A stretch of DNA of 64,000 bases, from NCBI GenBank assembly GCA_947492525.1, contig CANLNQ010000013.1:143314-207313 (forward strand), written 5' to 3'. The notes under the pieces are model-generated. The model was not told the DNA's origin. It ran no database searches and saw only the letters and a list, made by a program, of their open reading frames with translations. The DNA is from an uncultured Granulosicoccus sp. Lineage in GTDB: Bacteria > Pseudomonadota > Gammaproteobacteria > Granulosicoccales > Granulosicoccaceae. Position 1 is the first letter of the stretch. Every line of letters starts with the position of its first letter. The position numbers were made by a program, and so were the translations under genes. Below are positions 46,021-57,366 of this stretch, in pieces.

Positions 46021-46626
46021 GTGTTCAGCGCAGATCTTGCCATACCCGCCCTGTTCGTGGCGGTACTCGCCTATCTCGCAGGCTCCGTGTCTGCTGCCAT
46101 CCTGGTATGCCGCATGATGGGACTCGAAGACCCGCGCACGGCAGGCTCCGGCAACCCCGGCGCCACCAATGTGCTGCGCGTCGGGGGCAAGCTACCAGCC
46201 ATCCTCACGCTGCTTGGCGACGGCCTGAAAGGCTTTGTACCGGTTGCGATAACCGCCAGCCTGATCGATCACCCGGCCACCATCGCGCTGGCGGCGCTGG
46301 CAGCGTTCCTGGGTCATCTCTATCCCATATTCTTCAACTTCGAAGGTGGCAAGGGCGTCGCCACGGCACTCGGCGCCCTGCTGGGCATCGACCTGTCAGT
46401 CGGAGCACTGGCCCTGCTGACCTGGCTGGCCGTCAGCCTGGCCTTCAAACGCTCTTCACTGGCAGCGCTTGTCAGCTTCGCTCTCGTTCCGATCTACCTG
46501 CTGTTCGAAGGCCACCAGACCTTTGCTGCAGTCTTCGTCATCATCGGCGCGTTCCTGTACTTCACCCACCGTGGCAACATTCAGCGATTGCTCAACGGCA
46601 CCGAACCGGTCATCGGCAAGCGCTGA
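46021..46626 (+). CDS. plsY: glycerol-3-phosphate acyltransferase PlsY
   Basis: A 201-residue inner-membrane enzyme that acylates glycerol 3-phosphate with acyl-phosphate in phospholipid synthesis. Motifs are complete: GSVSAAILVCR, GSGNPGATNVLR, GHLYPIFFNFEGGKGVAT and the closing THRGNIQRLLNGTE. It starts with GTG at 46021. Convergent with tsaD. Confidence 0.96.
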   Translation: MFSADLAIPALFVAVLAYLAGSVSAAILVCRMMGLEDPRTAGSGNPGATNVLRVGGKLPAILTLLGDGLKGFVPVAITASLIDHPATIALAALAAFLGHLYPIFFNFEGGKGVATALGALLGIDLSVGALALLTWLAVSLAFKRSSLAALVSFALVPIYLLFEGHQTFAAVFVIIGAFLYFTHRGNIQRLLNGTEPVIGKR

Positions 46627-46682
46627 AGCCGCCGACTCGACCCGGCTCGCACGCTCAACGCCTGGCCATCATCAAGTCGCCA

Positions 46683-47720
46683 TCACTGACCCATCATCAA
46701 TGACTCAAGCGGCCAACGCGGTTTGACACTGACCGCCAGGTCGCTTTTCTCTCCACGCTGCAAGCGGCTGGCACCAGCCAGCGCGATCATTGCGCCATTG
46801 TCGGTACAGAATTCCAAGCGTGGGTAAAACACCTGCATGCCCTCGGATTCCAGCGAATCGGCAGCCTCGCGCAATTGCCGGTTGGCGCTGACCCCGCCGG
46901 AAATCACCAGACGTGACAGACCGGTCTGTCGCAGCGCTCGCCGACTCTTGCCGATCAGCACATCCACCACCGCCTGCTCGAAGGCCGCGGCCAGATCGGC
47001 CTTGAACTGACCCAGCTCTTCATCAGTGACGTCAGTTCTGTCGGTGAATGCCTTGAAGCGAGTGATCGCAGCTGTCTTCAAGCCACTGAAACTGAAATCC
47101 AGATCCGCCCTGTCCATCATCGGTCGCGGCAGACTGACAACCTCGCAGTTGCCCGACTGCGCCAGCTTCGACAGCGCCGGCCCACCCGGATACGACAGAC
47201 CCAGCATCTTGGCTGTCTTGTCGAAGGCCTCACCTGCAGCATCATCAATGGACTCTCCCAGCAAGCGATAGTCCCCGGGGGCCTGCACGTGAATGAGCTG
47301 CGTGTGCCCGCCGGACACCAACAGACAGACGAACGGAAATTCGGGGGCTTCAGGCTCCAGCATCGGTGCCAGCACGTGCCCTTCCAGGTGATGCACACCC
47401 AGCGCCGGGCACTGCAGTGACCAGGCCAGCCCCCGCGCCATCATGGCCCCGGTGAGCAAGGCTCCGGCCAGCCCCGGACCGGCCGTGTAGGCCACAGCGT
47501 CTATGTCACCCAGCTCGATGGCTGCCTCACGGCAGACCTGACGCGTCAGCGGCACCAGGCGCCGAACATGATCGCGCGAGGCAAGCTCAGGCACCACCCC
47601 GCCGTACAGCGCGTGCAGATCCACCTGACTGAACAAGGCATGGGCCAGCAATCCACGCTCAGTACAGTAGAGAGCCAGACCCGTTTCATCACAGGAGCTC
47701 TCGATTCCCAGAGTGATCAT
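46683..47720 (-). CDS. tsaD: tRNA N6-threonylcarbamoyladenosine transferase TsaD
   Basis: A 345-residue ASKHA-fold protein that, with TsaB and TsaE, transfers threonylcarbamoyl to A37 of ANN-decoding tRNAs. It has the start [15 protein letters not shown], the metal-binding [19 protein letters not shown], and [10 protein letters not shown]. It is divergent from rpsU, the normal gammaproteobacterial arrangement. Confidence 0.97.
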   Translation of the reverse strand: MITLGIESSCDETGLALYCTERGLLAHALFSQVDLHALYGGVVPELASRDHVRRLVPLTRQVCREAAIELGDIDAVAYTAGPGLAGALLTGAMMARGLAWSLQCPALGVHHLEGHVLAPMLEPEAPEFPFVCLLVSGGHTQLIHVQAPGDYRLLGESIDDAAGEAFDKTAKMLGLSYPGGPALSKLAQSGNCEVVSLPRPMMDRADLDFSFSGLKTAAITRFKAFTDRTDVTDEELGQFKADLAAAFEQAVVDVLIGKSRRALRQTGLSRLVISGGVSANRQLREAADSLESEGMQVFYPRLEFCTDNGAMIALAGASRLQRGEKSDLAVSVKPRWPLESLMMGQ

Positions 47721-47946
47721 TGCACTTCAACCGTTGAAATGCGGCGAGTGTACCAGCAGAATTTCCACCTTCGCCAGAGCTTCCACAGGCGCCCTGCTTG
47801 CAGCCGATGGTTACTTGTCGCTAAAGTTCGGCGGGCTGCGGACGCTGACCCTCAGTTACGGATCCCGCCAGAGCCTGCCTGGCAACAGCCAATGCACGCT
47901 CCCGACCGCGCAGGATCTCGGCGATCTGTCTGATTTTTCGCGCCCC

Positions 47947-47976
47947 TTGAGCAATTGCGCCGAAAACAGTTATACT
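47947..47976 (+). promoter_or_regulatory. sigma70-type promoter of rpsU
   Basis: TTGAGC (47947-47952) and TATACT (47971-47976) with an 18-bp spacer, ending 35 bp before the rpsU ATG. Confidence 0.65.
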
Positions 47977-48011
47977 AGAGAACTTTCCGCGATTCACCGA
48001 GTAATTCATTA

Positions 48012-48227
48012 ATGCCTTCAGTACGCGTCAAAGAAAACGAGCCTTTCGAAATGGCCCTGCGTCGTTTCAAGCGATCCTGTGAAAAAGCGGGGGTTCTCAC
48101 CGAGACTCGCCGTCGTGAATTCTACGAAAAGCCCACTACCGAGCGTAAGCGCAAGGCAGCAGCGGCTGTAAAGCGTCACCAGAAGAAAGTATCGAAAGAG
48201 TCTTCTCGTCGCGTTCGTCTGTACTAA
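48012..48227 (+). CDS. rpsU: 30S ribosomal protein S21
   Basis: A 71-residue, very basic protein with the S21 pattern [20 protein letters not shown] and [18 protein letters not shown]. Needed for initiation by the small ribosomal subunit. It normally heads the macromolecular-synthesis operon rpsU-dnaG-rpoD; here yqeY follows, then gltD. Confidence 0.98.
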   Translation: MPSVRVKENEPFEMALRRFKRSCEKAGVLTETRRREFYEKPTTERKRKAAAAVKRHQKKVSKESSRRVRLY

Positions 48228-48249
48228 GACCGTAGATCAGGACTGATGC

Positions 48250-48275
48250 CAACCGGGCACAAGGTGTCCCGGTTG
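48250..48275 (+). terminator. hairpin after rpsU, possible terminator or attenuator
   Basis: CAACCGGG / CCCGGTTG with a 10-nt loop, 22 bp after the rpsU stop. It is not followed by a T-tract, so it may stabilise or partly attenuate the transcript rather than end it. Confidence 0.55.
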
Positions 48276-48426
48276 ATTGCATCCGGTTTGCTGGTAGAGT
48301 GCATGTAACTCTACCTGTTTTTGCAGTATCCCAAACAAATAGTGTGCGTCGGCACCGCGTCAGGTTGAGCTTGTCTCAACGGTATTACCGTGCGCATCCC
48401 TTTTAGCTGTCCTTCGGATCCACGTG

Positions 48427-48876
48427 ATGAGTGATACCCGTCAACGCGTTCTGGATGACATCAAGACTGCGATGAAAGCAGGCGACAAGTCTCGCCTCGC
48501 CACGTTGCGCCTGATGTCAGCTGCCATCAAGCAGAAGGAAGTCGATGAACGCATCGAGCTTGATGAGACCGCCACCATTGCCATACTCGACAAACTGCTC
48601 AAGCAGCGGCGCGAGTCCATCAGTCAGTATTCGGCTGCCGGCCGCGACGATCTCGTGGCACAGGAGCAGATCGAAGCGGAACTGATCCAGACCTATCTGC
48701 CCGAGGCCATGAGCGAAGAGGAGATTCTGACGCTCATCGATGGCGCCATTGCCGAAACCGGCGCCGCATCGGTCAAGGACATGGGCAAGGTCATGGCCAT
48801 CGTCAAGCCGAAGATGCAGGGACGAGCCGATATGAGTATCGTCAGCAAATCGATCAAGGATCGCCTCAACAGCTGA
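48427..48876 (+). CDS. yqeY: YqeY/GatB-like domain protein
   Basis: A 149-residue helical protein with the C-terminal tRNA-binding-like fold of GatB. The pattern MKAGDKSRLATLRLMSAAIKQKE, then GRADMSIVSKSIKDRL at the end, is typical of YqeY. Its molecular role is not settled; it habitually lies between rpsU and dnaG. The ATG at 48427 is used, with a GTG directly before it as an alternative. Confidence 0.93.
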   Translation: MSDTRQRVLDDIKTAMKAGDKSRLATLRLMSAAIKQKEVDERIELDETATIAILDKLLKQRRESISQYSAAGRDDLVAQEQIEAELIQTYLPEAMSEEEILTLIDGAIAETGAASVKDMGKVMAIVKPKMQGRADMSIVSKSIKDRLNS

Positions 48877-48891
48877 TCCCGCCCCATTTGA

Positions 48892-50367
<1,476 letters not shown>

Positions 50368-50390
50368 CGGTCGTCCAGTTCAATGTAATC

Positions 50391-51449
50391 ATGACTGCAG
50401 CTCTGCAAAACGACCTCTATCTTCGCGCCCTGAATCGCGAAGACACGGAACGCACACCCGTCTGGGTCATGCGCCAGGCAGGTCGTTATCTGCCTGAATA
50501 CCTGCGTGTGCGACAGCAGGCAGGGGATTTCATGTCCCTGTGCAGCAATCCGGAGCTGGCCTGCGAAGTGACACTGCAGCCGATAGATCGCTTCAATCTG
50601 GACGCTGCCATTCTGTTTTCAGACATCCTCACCATTCCTGACGCCATGGGACTCGGCCTGCATTTCGAAACAGGCGAAGGCCCCAAATTCTCCAACCCGG
50701 TGCGCACGCGGGCCGATGTGGAGAAACTGCCGGTACCCGACCCGACCGACAAGCTGCGTTACGTCATGGATGCTGTCAGCACCATTCGCCGCGAACTCAA
50801 CGGCCGTGTTCCCCTGATCGGTTTCTCTGGCAGCCCCTGGACTCTGGCCACCTACATGGTTGAAGGCGGCGGCACCAAGGATTTCTCCAAGATCAAGGGC
50901 ATGATGTTTTCCGACCCTGCCCTGCTCCACGAGATGCTGGACAAGACGGCACAGTCAGTCATCAGCTACCTCAATGCTCAGGTTGAAGCTGGCGCCCAGT
51001 CCCTTATGATCTTCGATACCTGGGGGGGCGTACTGTCCCCTGCCGACTATCGCGCATTTTCACTGAACTACATGCAACAGATTGTCGACGGCCTGACTCG
51101 TGAAGCTGAAGGCCGCAAGGTGCCCGTCGTGCTGTTCACCAAGAACGGTGGACAATGGCTGGACATCATGGCTGACACCGGCTGTGACGGACTGGGTGTT
51201 GACTGGACCATCGATCTGGCGGATGCCCGGCGCAAGACCGGCGACCGCGTTGCCCTGCAGGGCAATCTGGACCCTTCTTCCCTGTATGGCTCACCCGAGA
51301 GCATCCGTGCCAATGTCAAGCGCGTGCTCGACAGCTACGGTGAAGGACCCGGCCACGTATTCAACCTGGGACACGGTATTCACCAGCACGTCAACCCGGA
51401 GCACCTGGGTGTGATGGTCGAAGCGGTGCGTGAGCTGAGCCAGCGCTGA
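50391..51449 (+). CDS. hemE: uroporphyrinogen decarboxylase
   Basis: A 352-residue cytoplasmic enzyme of heme synthesis that converts uroporphyrinogen III to coproporphyrinogen III. It has the family start DRYLRAL-like ([10 protein letters not shown]), the signature [15 protein letters not shown], then [15 protein letters not shown] and [17 protein letters not shown]. It starts 23 bp after gltD, so the two are likely co-transcribed. Confidence 0.97.
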   Translation: MTAALQNDLYLRALNREDTERTPVWVMRQAGRYLPEYLRVRQQAGDFMSLCSNPELACEVTLQPIDRFNLDAAILFSDILTIPDAMGLGLHFETGEGPKFSNPVRTRADVEKLPVPDPTDKLRYVMDAVSTIRRELNGRVPLIGFSGSPWTLATYMVEGGGTKDFSKIKGMMFSDPALLHEMLDKTAQSVISYLNAQVEAGAQSLMIFDTWGGVLSPADYRAFSLNYMQQIVDGLTREAEGRKVPVVLFTKNGGQWLDIMADTGCDGLGVDWTIDLADARRKTGDRVALQGNLDPSSLYGSPESIRANVKRVLDSYGEGPGHVFNLGHGIHQHVNPEHLGVMVEAVRELSQR

Positions 51450-51623
51450 GGCGAAGCCTGCAAGGCGCGTTTTCCCGAACCCGGTGCATCGGTTCATCAA
51501 TGCGCTCCGCAGACCGGCCTCCGAGTCTGATTACCGGGGCGGCTCATCACTGCTGACGGCTCGCACACAGGGCGCCGCCAGGCTCGGCAGTTGCCGAGTC
51601 TCGACTCGACACAGGACTCTTCG

Positions 51624-52895
51624 ATGATCCAGAACAACCCGACCCTGATCGCGGCAATCCGTGACCGCTTCGCCCATGTGGAGAGTTGTCCGTTTCAGGG
51701 GCCTCGCATCTACCTGGAGAACGGTGGTGGCGCTCTGACGCTGAAGTCGGTGATCGAGACTTCCGCATTCTACGCAGGCATACCGGACAACCAGGGCCGC
51801 GACAATCCTGCCGCTGCGGCATTGACAGAGACGATTGAAAAAGCCAGAGCCGATCTGCGTATCTTCATGAATCCTGACTCAGGTCAGTTCCTTGTCGGTG
51901 AGACTGGCACAGAGCTGTTGTTTCGCATGATCCGCACGGCCTGTCTCAGCGCTGCGAAAGGCACGAAAGTCATTGGCAGCTCCATCGAACACCCCTCCAG
52001 TCGCAGCGCGGCACGGCATTGGGCACAGATGACGGGCATGGAGTACGTGAACGTGGGTCACGACGTCTCGAGCGGGATAGTCACGGCCGGCGATTACGCG
52101 GCGCGAATGACACCGGACGTGACGGTGGCGACCATTCTGCACGCTTCACCGGTAACCGGCATCGGCATGGACGTCGCCGCCATCGCCCGAGCCATCCGCG
52201 CTGTGTCGCCTCACTGCCTGATCATTGTGGACGGTATACAGCATGCAGCTCACGGACAGATGGACTTGCAGGCCTATGACGTCGATGGCTATGCGATTTC
52301 ACCCTACAAGGTTTTTTCACGCCACGGCTACGGTATTGCCTGGATCTCGGATCGACTGAGCGAACTGCCTCACGAAGCACTGAAAGGCGGCCCTGCCGGC
52401 AACTGGGAACTGGGCACGCGCGATACAGGCGCCTTCGCAACGATATCGAATGTCGTTGACTACTTCGATTGGCTGGGCGGTGAAGTCTCCGATGAAACCG
52501 AGCCTCGACGACGCATCGAAGCGGCCGGCCGAGCCATTCATGCTCATGAAACTCATCTGACCAACACCTTGATCAATGGAACGAGCGGGCTACCGGGTCT
52601 TCGAGATATCGAAGGCTTGAGCATCATTTCAGGCGCGGACAATCCACGAAGAGAAGGCACAGTGTCCTTCGCAATAGCCGATCTCGCCTCCTCCATACTG
52701 GTGGGAAGACTGAAAGAACAGGGGATTCGCACCCATACCCGCAAGGCCGACCATTACAGTGGCAATATACTGACCCCGTTGAACCTGCCCGACTGCATCC
52801 GTGTCTCGATGTGTCACTACAACACGACTGATGAGGTATATCAGACCCTGCGAGCGATCAGGCATATCACCGGATCTCGCACGCCAGGCAGATAA
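51624..52895 (+). CDS. class-V aminotransferase (NifS/SufS-fold PLP enzyme)
   Basis: A 423-residue fold-type I PLP enzyme. Signature features are IYLENGGGALTLKS near the start, GSSIEHPSSRSAARHW, the PLP Asp/Gln pair in IIVDGIQHAAHGQ, and the Schiff-base lysine region SPYKVFSRHGYGI. The family includes cysteine desulfurases and selenocysteine lyases, but the cysteine-loop needed for desulfurase activity is not evident, so the substrate is open. A single gene; ATG at 51624 follows AGGA. Confidence 0.82.
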   Translation: MIQNNPTLIAAIRDRFAHVESCPFQGPRIYLENGGGALTLKSVIETSAFYAGIPDNQGRDNPAAAALTETIEKARADLRIFMNPDSGQFLVGETGTELLFRMIRTACLSAAKGTKVIGSSIEHPSSRSAARHWAQMTGMEYVNVGHDVSSGIVTAGDYAARMTPDVTVATILHASPVTGIGMDVAAIARAIRAVSPHCLIIVDGIQHAAHGQMDLQAYDVDGYAISPYKVFSRHGYGIAWISDRLSELPHEALKGGPAGNWELGTRDTGAFATISNVVDYFDWLGGEVSDETEPRRRIEAAGRAIHAHETHLTNTLINGTSGLPGLRDIEGLSIISGADNPRREGTVSFAIADLASSILVGRLKEQGIRTHTRKADHYSGNILTPLNLPDCIRVSMCHYNTTDEVYQTLRAIRHITGSRTPGR

Positions 52896-52953
52896 CCTGG
52901 CGCTCCCTGAACAATCAGGATCAGACTGGAACGCGGCACCCTGAACGCGTATC

Positions 52954-53005
52954 GCACTCAGCACTCAGCACTCAGCACTCAGCACTCAGCACTCAGCACT
53001 CAGCA
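52954..53005. repeat. 7-bp tandem array, 7 units
   Basis: Seven perfect copies of GCACTCA (52954-53002) plus GCA, in the gap between the convergent aminotransferase and lipoprotein genes, 8 bp from the stop of the latter. The third short tandem array of this window. Confidence 0.95.
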
Positions 53006-53012
53006 AGCTCCG

Positions 53013-55463
53013 TCAGGATCCACCACGCACACTGATACTGACAACATCCGGCCTTGCATTGTCAATGACGTTGATATTCTCGGCCTCGTCTATTACCACA
53101 TCAGTCCCGGTCTCGTAATAGCCGTACGATGAGCTGGATCGCAGCGTCACGTTATCGAGAGCCATCCTTGCAGTGTTGGCGAACAGGTTGGAGCCTTCCG
53201 GATTTCTACCACCGATCGCACCACCATTTTCAATGATGAGATTGCTGAGCTGGGCGTTGGCATTCTCAATCAATTGCAAGCCCTGCCAAGTACCCGGCGT
53301 TCCCTGTTTGGATGACATGACAACCGGATTATCCGCCTCGCCTCTTACAGCAAGATTTCCACTGACGGTAAAGGCATGATCTTCCAGAAAATACATTTCC
53401 ACGCCCTCGTTGATGATGATGTTACCGCTGACCTGGATGATACCAGCCACCTCCAGCGGAATGCCGATATCGTCAATAACGAGATCTTCATCGTAGGACG
53501 CGCCTGTCACGAACAAGCGATTCTCGGTATTGTCCGTGAAACTACTACCGTCGTTGAAAAATTTAATGGACGTGTAGGTGGTGGATGCGGCACGACGATT
53601 CTGGGTAATCAGGTTGCCCTTGAACGACGCCAGATTTGCATCCAGCCCCGTCACATCGATTCCATACCAGCCACCGAACCGAATCAATGAATTTTCCACT
53701 CGCAACCGGGAAGGGTCGTTGGTAGAGGAAACCACGGAAATGCCTGCCGCTGAATTGGTGTTGACACCGTGGTATTCGATGACCGTGCGACTGATGACAT
53801 TGCGCGAATCGTTGCTACGGTTGAACTCGACTCCCCACCACCATCCGATGCTGGGTTGCTGCCCCGTCAAGACCACAGGATTCTCATCAGTACCTTCGGA
53901 TTCCAGACGCCCATTGGTTTCAATGAGCAACTTGCTGCCCGCTTCAAATTTCAGAACAACGCCCGGTTGAAGCAGCAAGGCTCCGAAGTTGTCTACCACC
54001 ACATCCTGTTCAACCAGATAGCATCCAGGCGCGAGCTGCAGCTCGGTGTCGATGTTGTAGTCGGGGAAAAACGCCGTACAGCTGATCGCCGTCGTATCGG
54101 GAACGGTCAACCCTGCATCATCAGGTACAACGACCGGCGGCGCTTCGGGCTCGGCGATGGCGATGCCCGAGGCGATCACCTGGACAGGTTCACTGAGCTC
54201 GGATTCACTGCCGCGGGCATCAACGGCCGACACGGCATACCAGTATTCTTGACCAGCAGATATGGTTGCGTCCGTGACGCTGGTGCTGGTGACATGTATC
54301 AACGGTGTCTGCGACAGTGAATCGGCGGTGTCCCCGCGATAGATGTTGAATCCGGCCACTGCATCGACACCCTCCTGATCCCAGCGCAGTACGACACGCT
54401 GGGTAGTCGAGACCACGGACATGACATTGACGGGCGCAGGCAGCGCACCCCCATCGATGACGTTATCCGTACTCACCTGCGCCGCTGTTGAACGATTACC
54501 GGCGGTATCGATCGACCTCACTTCGTACAGCAGGGAGGCAGCTGAAGACGCTCCCGTGTCCGAGTAGACCGGGTAGGGCGATGTGGCGATGAGTTCACCG
54601 TCGCGCAGAATTTCATAGCCAATGACAACCGCGTTATCGGTAGACGGCTCCCACACCAGCACGATTTCACCGGGACCACCGTTCAATGCCCTTAGCGCTG
54701 TTGGCATGGACGGCGGTTGCGTATCGCTCTGCCCTTCCACGATCCCCAGCAACAGGTCGGCATCGGTTGAGGTCTGAGTGGGGCTGTCGTTGTCGGTGAT
54801 CACAACGGTGATTTGCCGGCCGTTCGTCTCATCCACCAGCACGGGGTTCCGGTCCAGGAAGCGATCGATACCGGTATCGTCGGCACGGAAAGGCTCGGAC
54901 AGCAATTGCTCCCCCGTCAGACCGTAATCCTCGAGCACGAATTCCACCAGACGAAAGAACTGACCGGCCAGAGCCTTGAACTGCTCGGGCGTGGGTAGCA
55001 CCGGCAGGGCATCGGTCGATTCGAAGGCATCGTCGATAGCAGTGGTATCGTGACGCGCAAGAAACCAGTTGCGAAGCACGACATCGGTATAACTGTGGAT
55101 GTGTGAAACGGCCCCAGGATACGCAACGCCGTAGCGGTAATCGTCGTTACCCAGGCTACTTCTGATCAGCCACGGACCCTCGCCTGCCACGTTCTCTACC
55201 GAGTATTGCCCGTCAGCGGCGACTGTCGCCGTGCTGCGTTCGCCGGACTGCGCTCTGATCTCGATCCGGGCGACGGCCAGTTGCGTCTTCTCGCTGGCCG
55301 TACCACTAAAGACGAAGCCTGTACCGACAACACCGCCTTCATCCACCGGATTATCAGGGCTACAGGCGGCCAGTGATAAAACGATGGCCACAAGCAACAG
55401 GAGTCGTGCAGACAGCCTTGCAAGAAACGGACTTCCCTGCCTAGTTCCGATAACGCTCTTCAA
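53013..55463 (-). CDS. large lipoprotein with FN3 and beta-helix domains
   Basis: An 816-residue surface or periplasmic lipoprotein. The lipobox LAAC has its cysteine at residue 34. After a carboxypeptidase-regulatory-like N-terminal beta domain, two fibronectin type III repeats follow (about 250-345 and 345-430, WEPSTDNAVVIGYEILRDG and LRWDQEGVDAVAGFNIYRG), then a parallel beta-helix-like region (about 470-780) rich in short N-V-I-x-N rungs. Adhesion or matrix binding is plausible; no catalytic motif is seen. It is the second gene of an operon with a DUF6502-like protein, overlapping it by 4 bp. Confidence 0.82.
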   Translation of the reverse strand: MKSVIGTRQGSPFLARLSARLLLLVAIVLSLAACSPDNPVDEGGVVGTGFVFSGTASEKTQLAVARIEIRAQSGERSTATVAADGQYSVENVAGEGPWLIRSSLGNDDYRYGVAYPGAVSHIHSYTDVVLRNWFLARHDTTAIDDAFESTDALPVLPTPEQFKALAGQFFRLVEFVLEDYGLTGEQLLSEPFRADDTGIDRFLDRNPVLVDETNGRQITVVITDNDSPTQTSTDADLLLGIVEGQSDTQPPSMPTALRALNGGPGEIVLVWEPSTDNAVVIGYEILRDGELIATSPYPVYSDTGASSAASLLYEVRSIDTAGNRSTAAQVSTDNVIDGGALPAPVNVMSVVSTTQRVVLRWDQEGVDAVAGFNIYRGDTADSLSQTPLIHVTSTSVTDATISAGQEYWYAVSAVDARGSESELSEPVQVIASGIAIAEPEAPPVVVPDDAGLTVPDTTAISCTAFFPDYNIDTELQLAPGCYLVEQDVVVDNFGALLLQPGVVLKFEAGSKLLIETNGRLESEGTDENPVVLTGQQPSIGWWWGVEFNRSNDSRNVISRTVIEYHGVNTNSAAGISVVSSTNDPSRLRVENSLIRFGGWYGIDVTGLDANLASFKGNLITQNRRAASTTYTSIKFFNDGSSFTDNTENRLFVTGASYDEDLVIDDIGIPLEVAGIIQVSGNIIINEGVEMYFLEDHAFTVSGNLAVRGEADNPVVMSSKQGTPGTWQGLQLIENANAQLSNLIIENGGAIGGRNPEGSNLFANTARMALDNVTLRSSSSYGYYETGTDVVIDEAENINVIDNARPDVVSISVRGGS

Positions 55464-56308
55464 CGCTCTGGATTCTCCTTATCGTTGCCATCTGCGGAGA
55501 TCTGGGTTTCTTCCACATAGTAGATTCCCATACCCACCCGCTTTGACTCACCGCGTGTCTTCTTGCCAGCCAGATCTCGTTTTCTGGCCAGATACTTGTT
55601 CAGATCGGCGATCAGCTCTGCCGCCTTCTTCGAGGAATATACCTTGAAATCCTGCGCGCTATCTTCATCCAGCAAGTTGTAAGTGACTTGCCGTTGAAAC
55701 TTCTTGTTATCGGGTGTTGCCTCCACATTGGCCACCGCCGTGTTGAACAAATCGGCGACACACATGGATAGTATCCTTACTTGATCGAGATCGTCTTCAT
55801 GAGGAATATAAGCCGCGTTGATCAGCTCAATAAAGCCCTCCTCAGGCTGACTGGTCACTCCGGACCGATTCAACTCTTCGAGCACCGCACCATACGTGAT
55901 ATCGCCGCTGTAGCGTTTGACCAATTTCACAAAGCTGGACTTTTCTCCTTTTATCGGCAATATTTTCGGATTTTTTTTTCGGTCCAGGAACTCCTTGTCA
56001 CTCAACCAACCTTGTACCACGCGTTGCGCGCGATTGGGCTTCTGCTTCAAGCTTGTGGTGTTCTCATCCAGCAGATTGCGCAATCGCACCACCTCCTTGC
56101 GACTCAGACCTGTCAAAACGGCCACTCTTGATATGGTCATCTCCTCGCCCTCTATGGCAAAGTCGCTGTCCGCCACCTCAACGTAGGTCTGGCGTACCAG
56201 CTCGCTCAACTCCAGATGAGTCACTTCGAAACGTATCAGCAGCCTGATCATTGGTCGCAAGATGCCGACCATCGACTTCGCCAGCGACAGCTTCAGAGCA
56301 TCACTCAT
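55460..56308 (-). CDS. DUF6502-like winged-helix regulator
   Basis: A 282-residue protein that I place in the DUF6502 type by its layout: an N-terminal helical part with LRPMIRLLIRFEVTHLELSE, a helix-turn-helix-like segment ISRVAVLTGLSRKEVVRLRNLL (residues about 58-80), and a C-terminal helical part. A transcriptional role is inferred from the helix-turn-helix. Its stop overlaps the start of the lipoprotein gene by 4 bp, so it is translationally coupled to it. Confidence 0.75.
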   Translation of the reverse strand: MSDALKLSLAKSMVGILRPMIRLLIRFEVTHLELSELVRQTYVEVADSDFAIEGEEMTISRVAVLTGLSRKEVVRLRNLLDENTTSLKQKPNRAQRVVQGWLSDKEFLDRKKNPKILPIKGEKSSFVKLVKRYSGDITYGAVLEELNRSGVTSQPEEGFIELINAAYIPHEDDLDQVRILSMCVADLFNTAVANVEATPDNKKFQRQVTYNLLDEDSAQDFKVYSSKKAAELIADLNKYLARKRDLAGKKTRGESKRVGMGIYYVEETQISADGNDKENPER

Positions 56309-56785
56309 GATGGAACAGAGATGGAGGGTGGCACAAAGTTCATTACCTCAGGTGCAACGACACCTTGACGGCGTCGCGAACAAACAGCAGTATATATTCG
56401 GGATAATATTCCCACCCCGACATTTTCAGCCCAACGGCTTGAAAGGTCAAGTGACGGCAGGTGTTCCCTCCGGATCAATCGATCAAAACCTGGTTGGGCA
56501 CCAGAGTCACCCTGCTTTCGTCAAAACGTACTTCCTTGGTTTTTAATGCAAATTGCCTCGGAAACCTGAGCGGCACTATGGAATACGCGAAGTAGATTCA
56601 CCTTTCGTCTCCTGACTGAACACGCTCGGGATACATGAACCCACTATCTGCAAGGCATGCCAGGCAACCCCGGGCACATACTTGCATTTTGAAGCAGCAG
56701 CGCGCAAAACAACCGATTCGCAAGCCAAAAGCAAGAAACGGGACTTCAACCTGTTGCCAACACGACAAACTCACAGGAGAAACGG
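56309..56785. other. 477-bp intergenic region, no convincing gene
   Basis: Divergent gap between the DUF6502-like gene and the zinc-ribbon gene, lower in GC than the coding DNA around it. It contains AT-rich patches (near 56392-56412) that could be promoters, but no clear gene, RNA or repeat. Confidence 0.5.
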
Positions 56786-57253
56786 ATGACTACCATGAAG
56801 TGTCCGAGATGCCACACGGAATTGACTCGCGGCACCTTCGCCGCTGTTCGGGTTTTTCGCTGCGATGAATGCTCAGGAACGGCTCTGAGCCAACATAACG
56901 TGCTTCCGGTTCTTGAGCACCTTACGTTGAGCGTTTACGGGGACGTCAGTCCCGACATCCCGCTGCCAGCCACTCAAGACAACTCGCCCCCTTTGAGCTG
57001 CCCCGATTGTCTCGCCAACATGGAAAGGCATGGCTACATGGGCAGCAAACAACTATTGATGGACAGCTGCCCCGATTGCGCCATGATCTGGCTTGACAAG
57101 GATGAGCTAGGCGCGATGGCCAGCATGTACGTACGTTTTGACAAGAACATGAGGACCATGCGAATGTCCTACATGCCTACCGACATCGTTGGCGTGCATA
57201 TGATGAGCCAGAGGATTGCCTCGGCGTTCCTGATGGGATTCATTCTTGGCTGA
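56786..57253 (+). CDS. zinc-ribbon (TFIIB-type) protein
   Basis: A 155-residue protein with two Cys4 zinc ribbons of the zf-TFIIB kind: CPRCHTEL with CDECSG near the N-terminus, and CPDCLANME with CPDCAMIWLDKDEL near residue 72-110. This doubled ribbon is found in bacterial proteins of unknown role. The last 25 residues are hydrophobic (SQRIASAFLMGFILG), so it may touch the membrane. The ATG at 56786 has AGGAG at 6 nt. Confidence 0.85.
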   Translation: MTTMKCPRCHTELTRGTFAAVRVFRCDECSGTALSQHNVLPVLEHLTLSVYGDVSPDIPLPATQDNSPPLSCPDCLANMERHGYMGSKQLLMDSCPDCAMIWLDKDELGAMASMYVRFDKNMRTMRMSYMPTDIVGVHMMSQRIASAFLMGFILG

Positions 57254-57366
57254 GCCCACGAATGAAAATGTGATCCTGCCGCAAGACTGCTGGACACACG
57301 AGTAGAGACCTCTCAGGACCGCCAAAGGAGGCCTCTACTTATGAGTCCCGTGGTTGTTAGGGAGGA

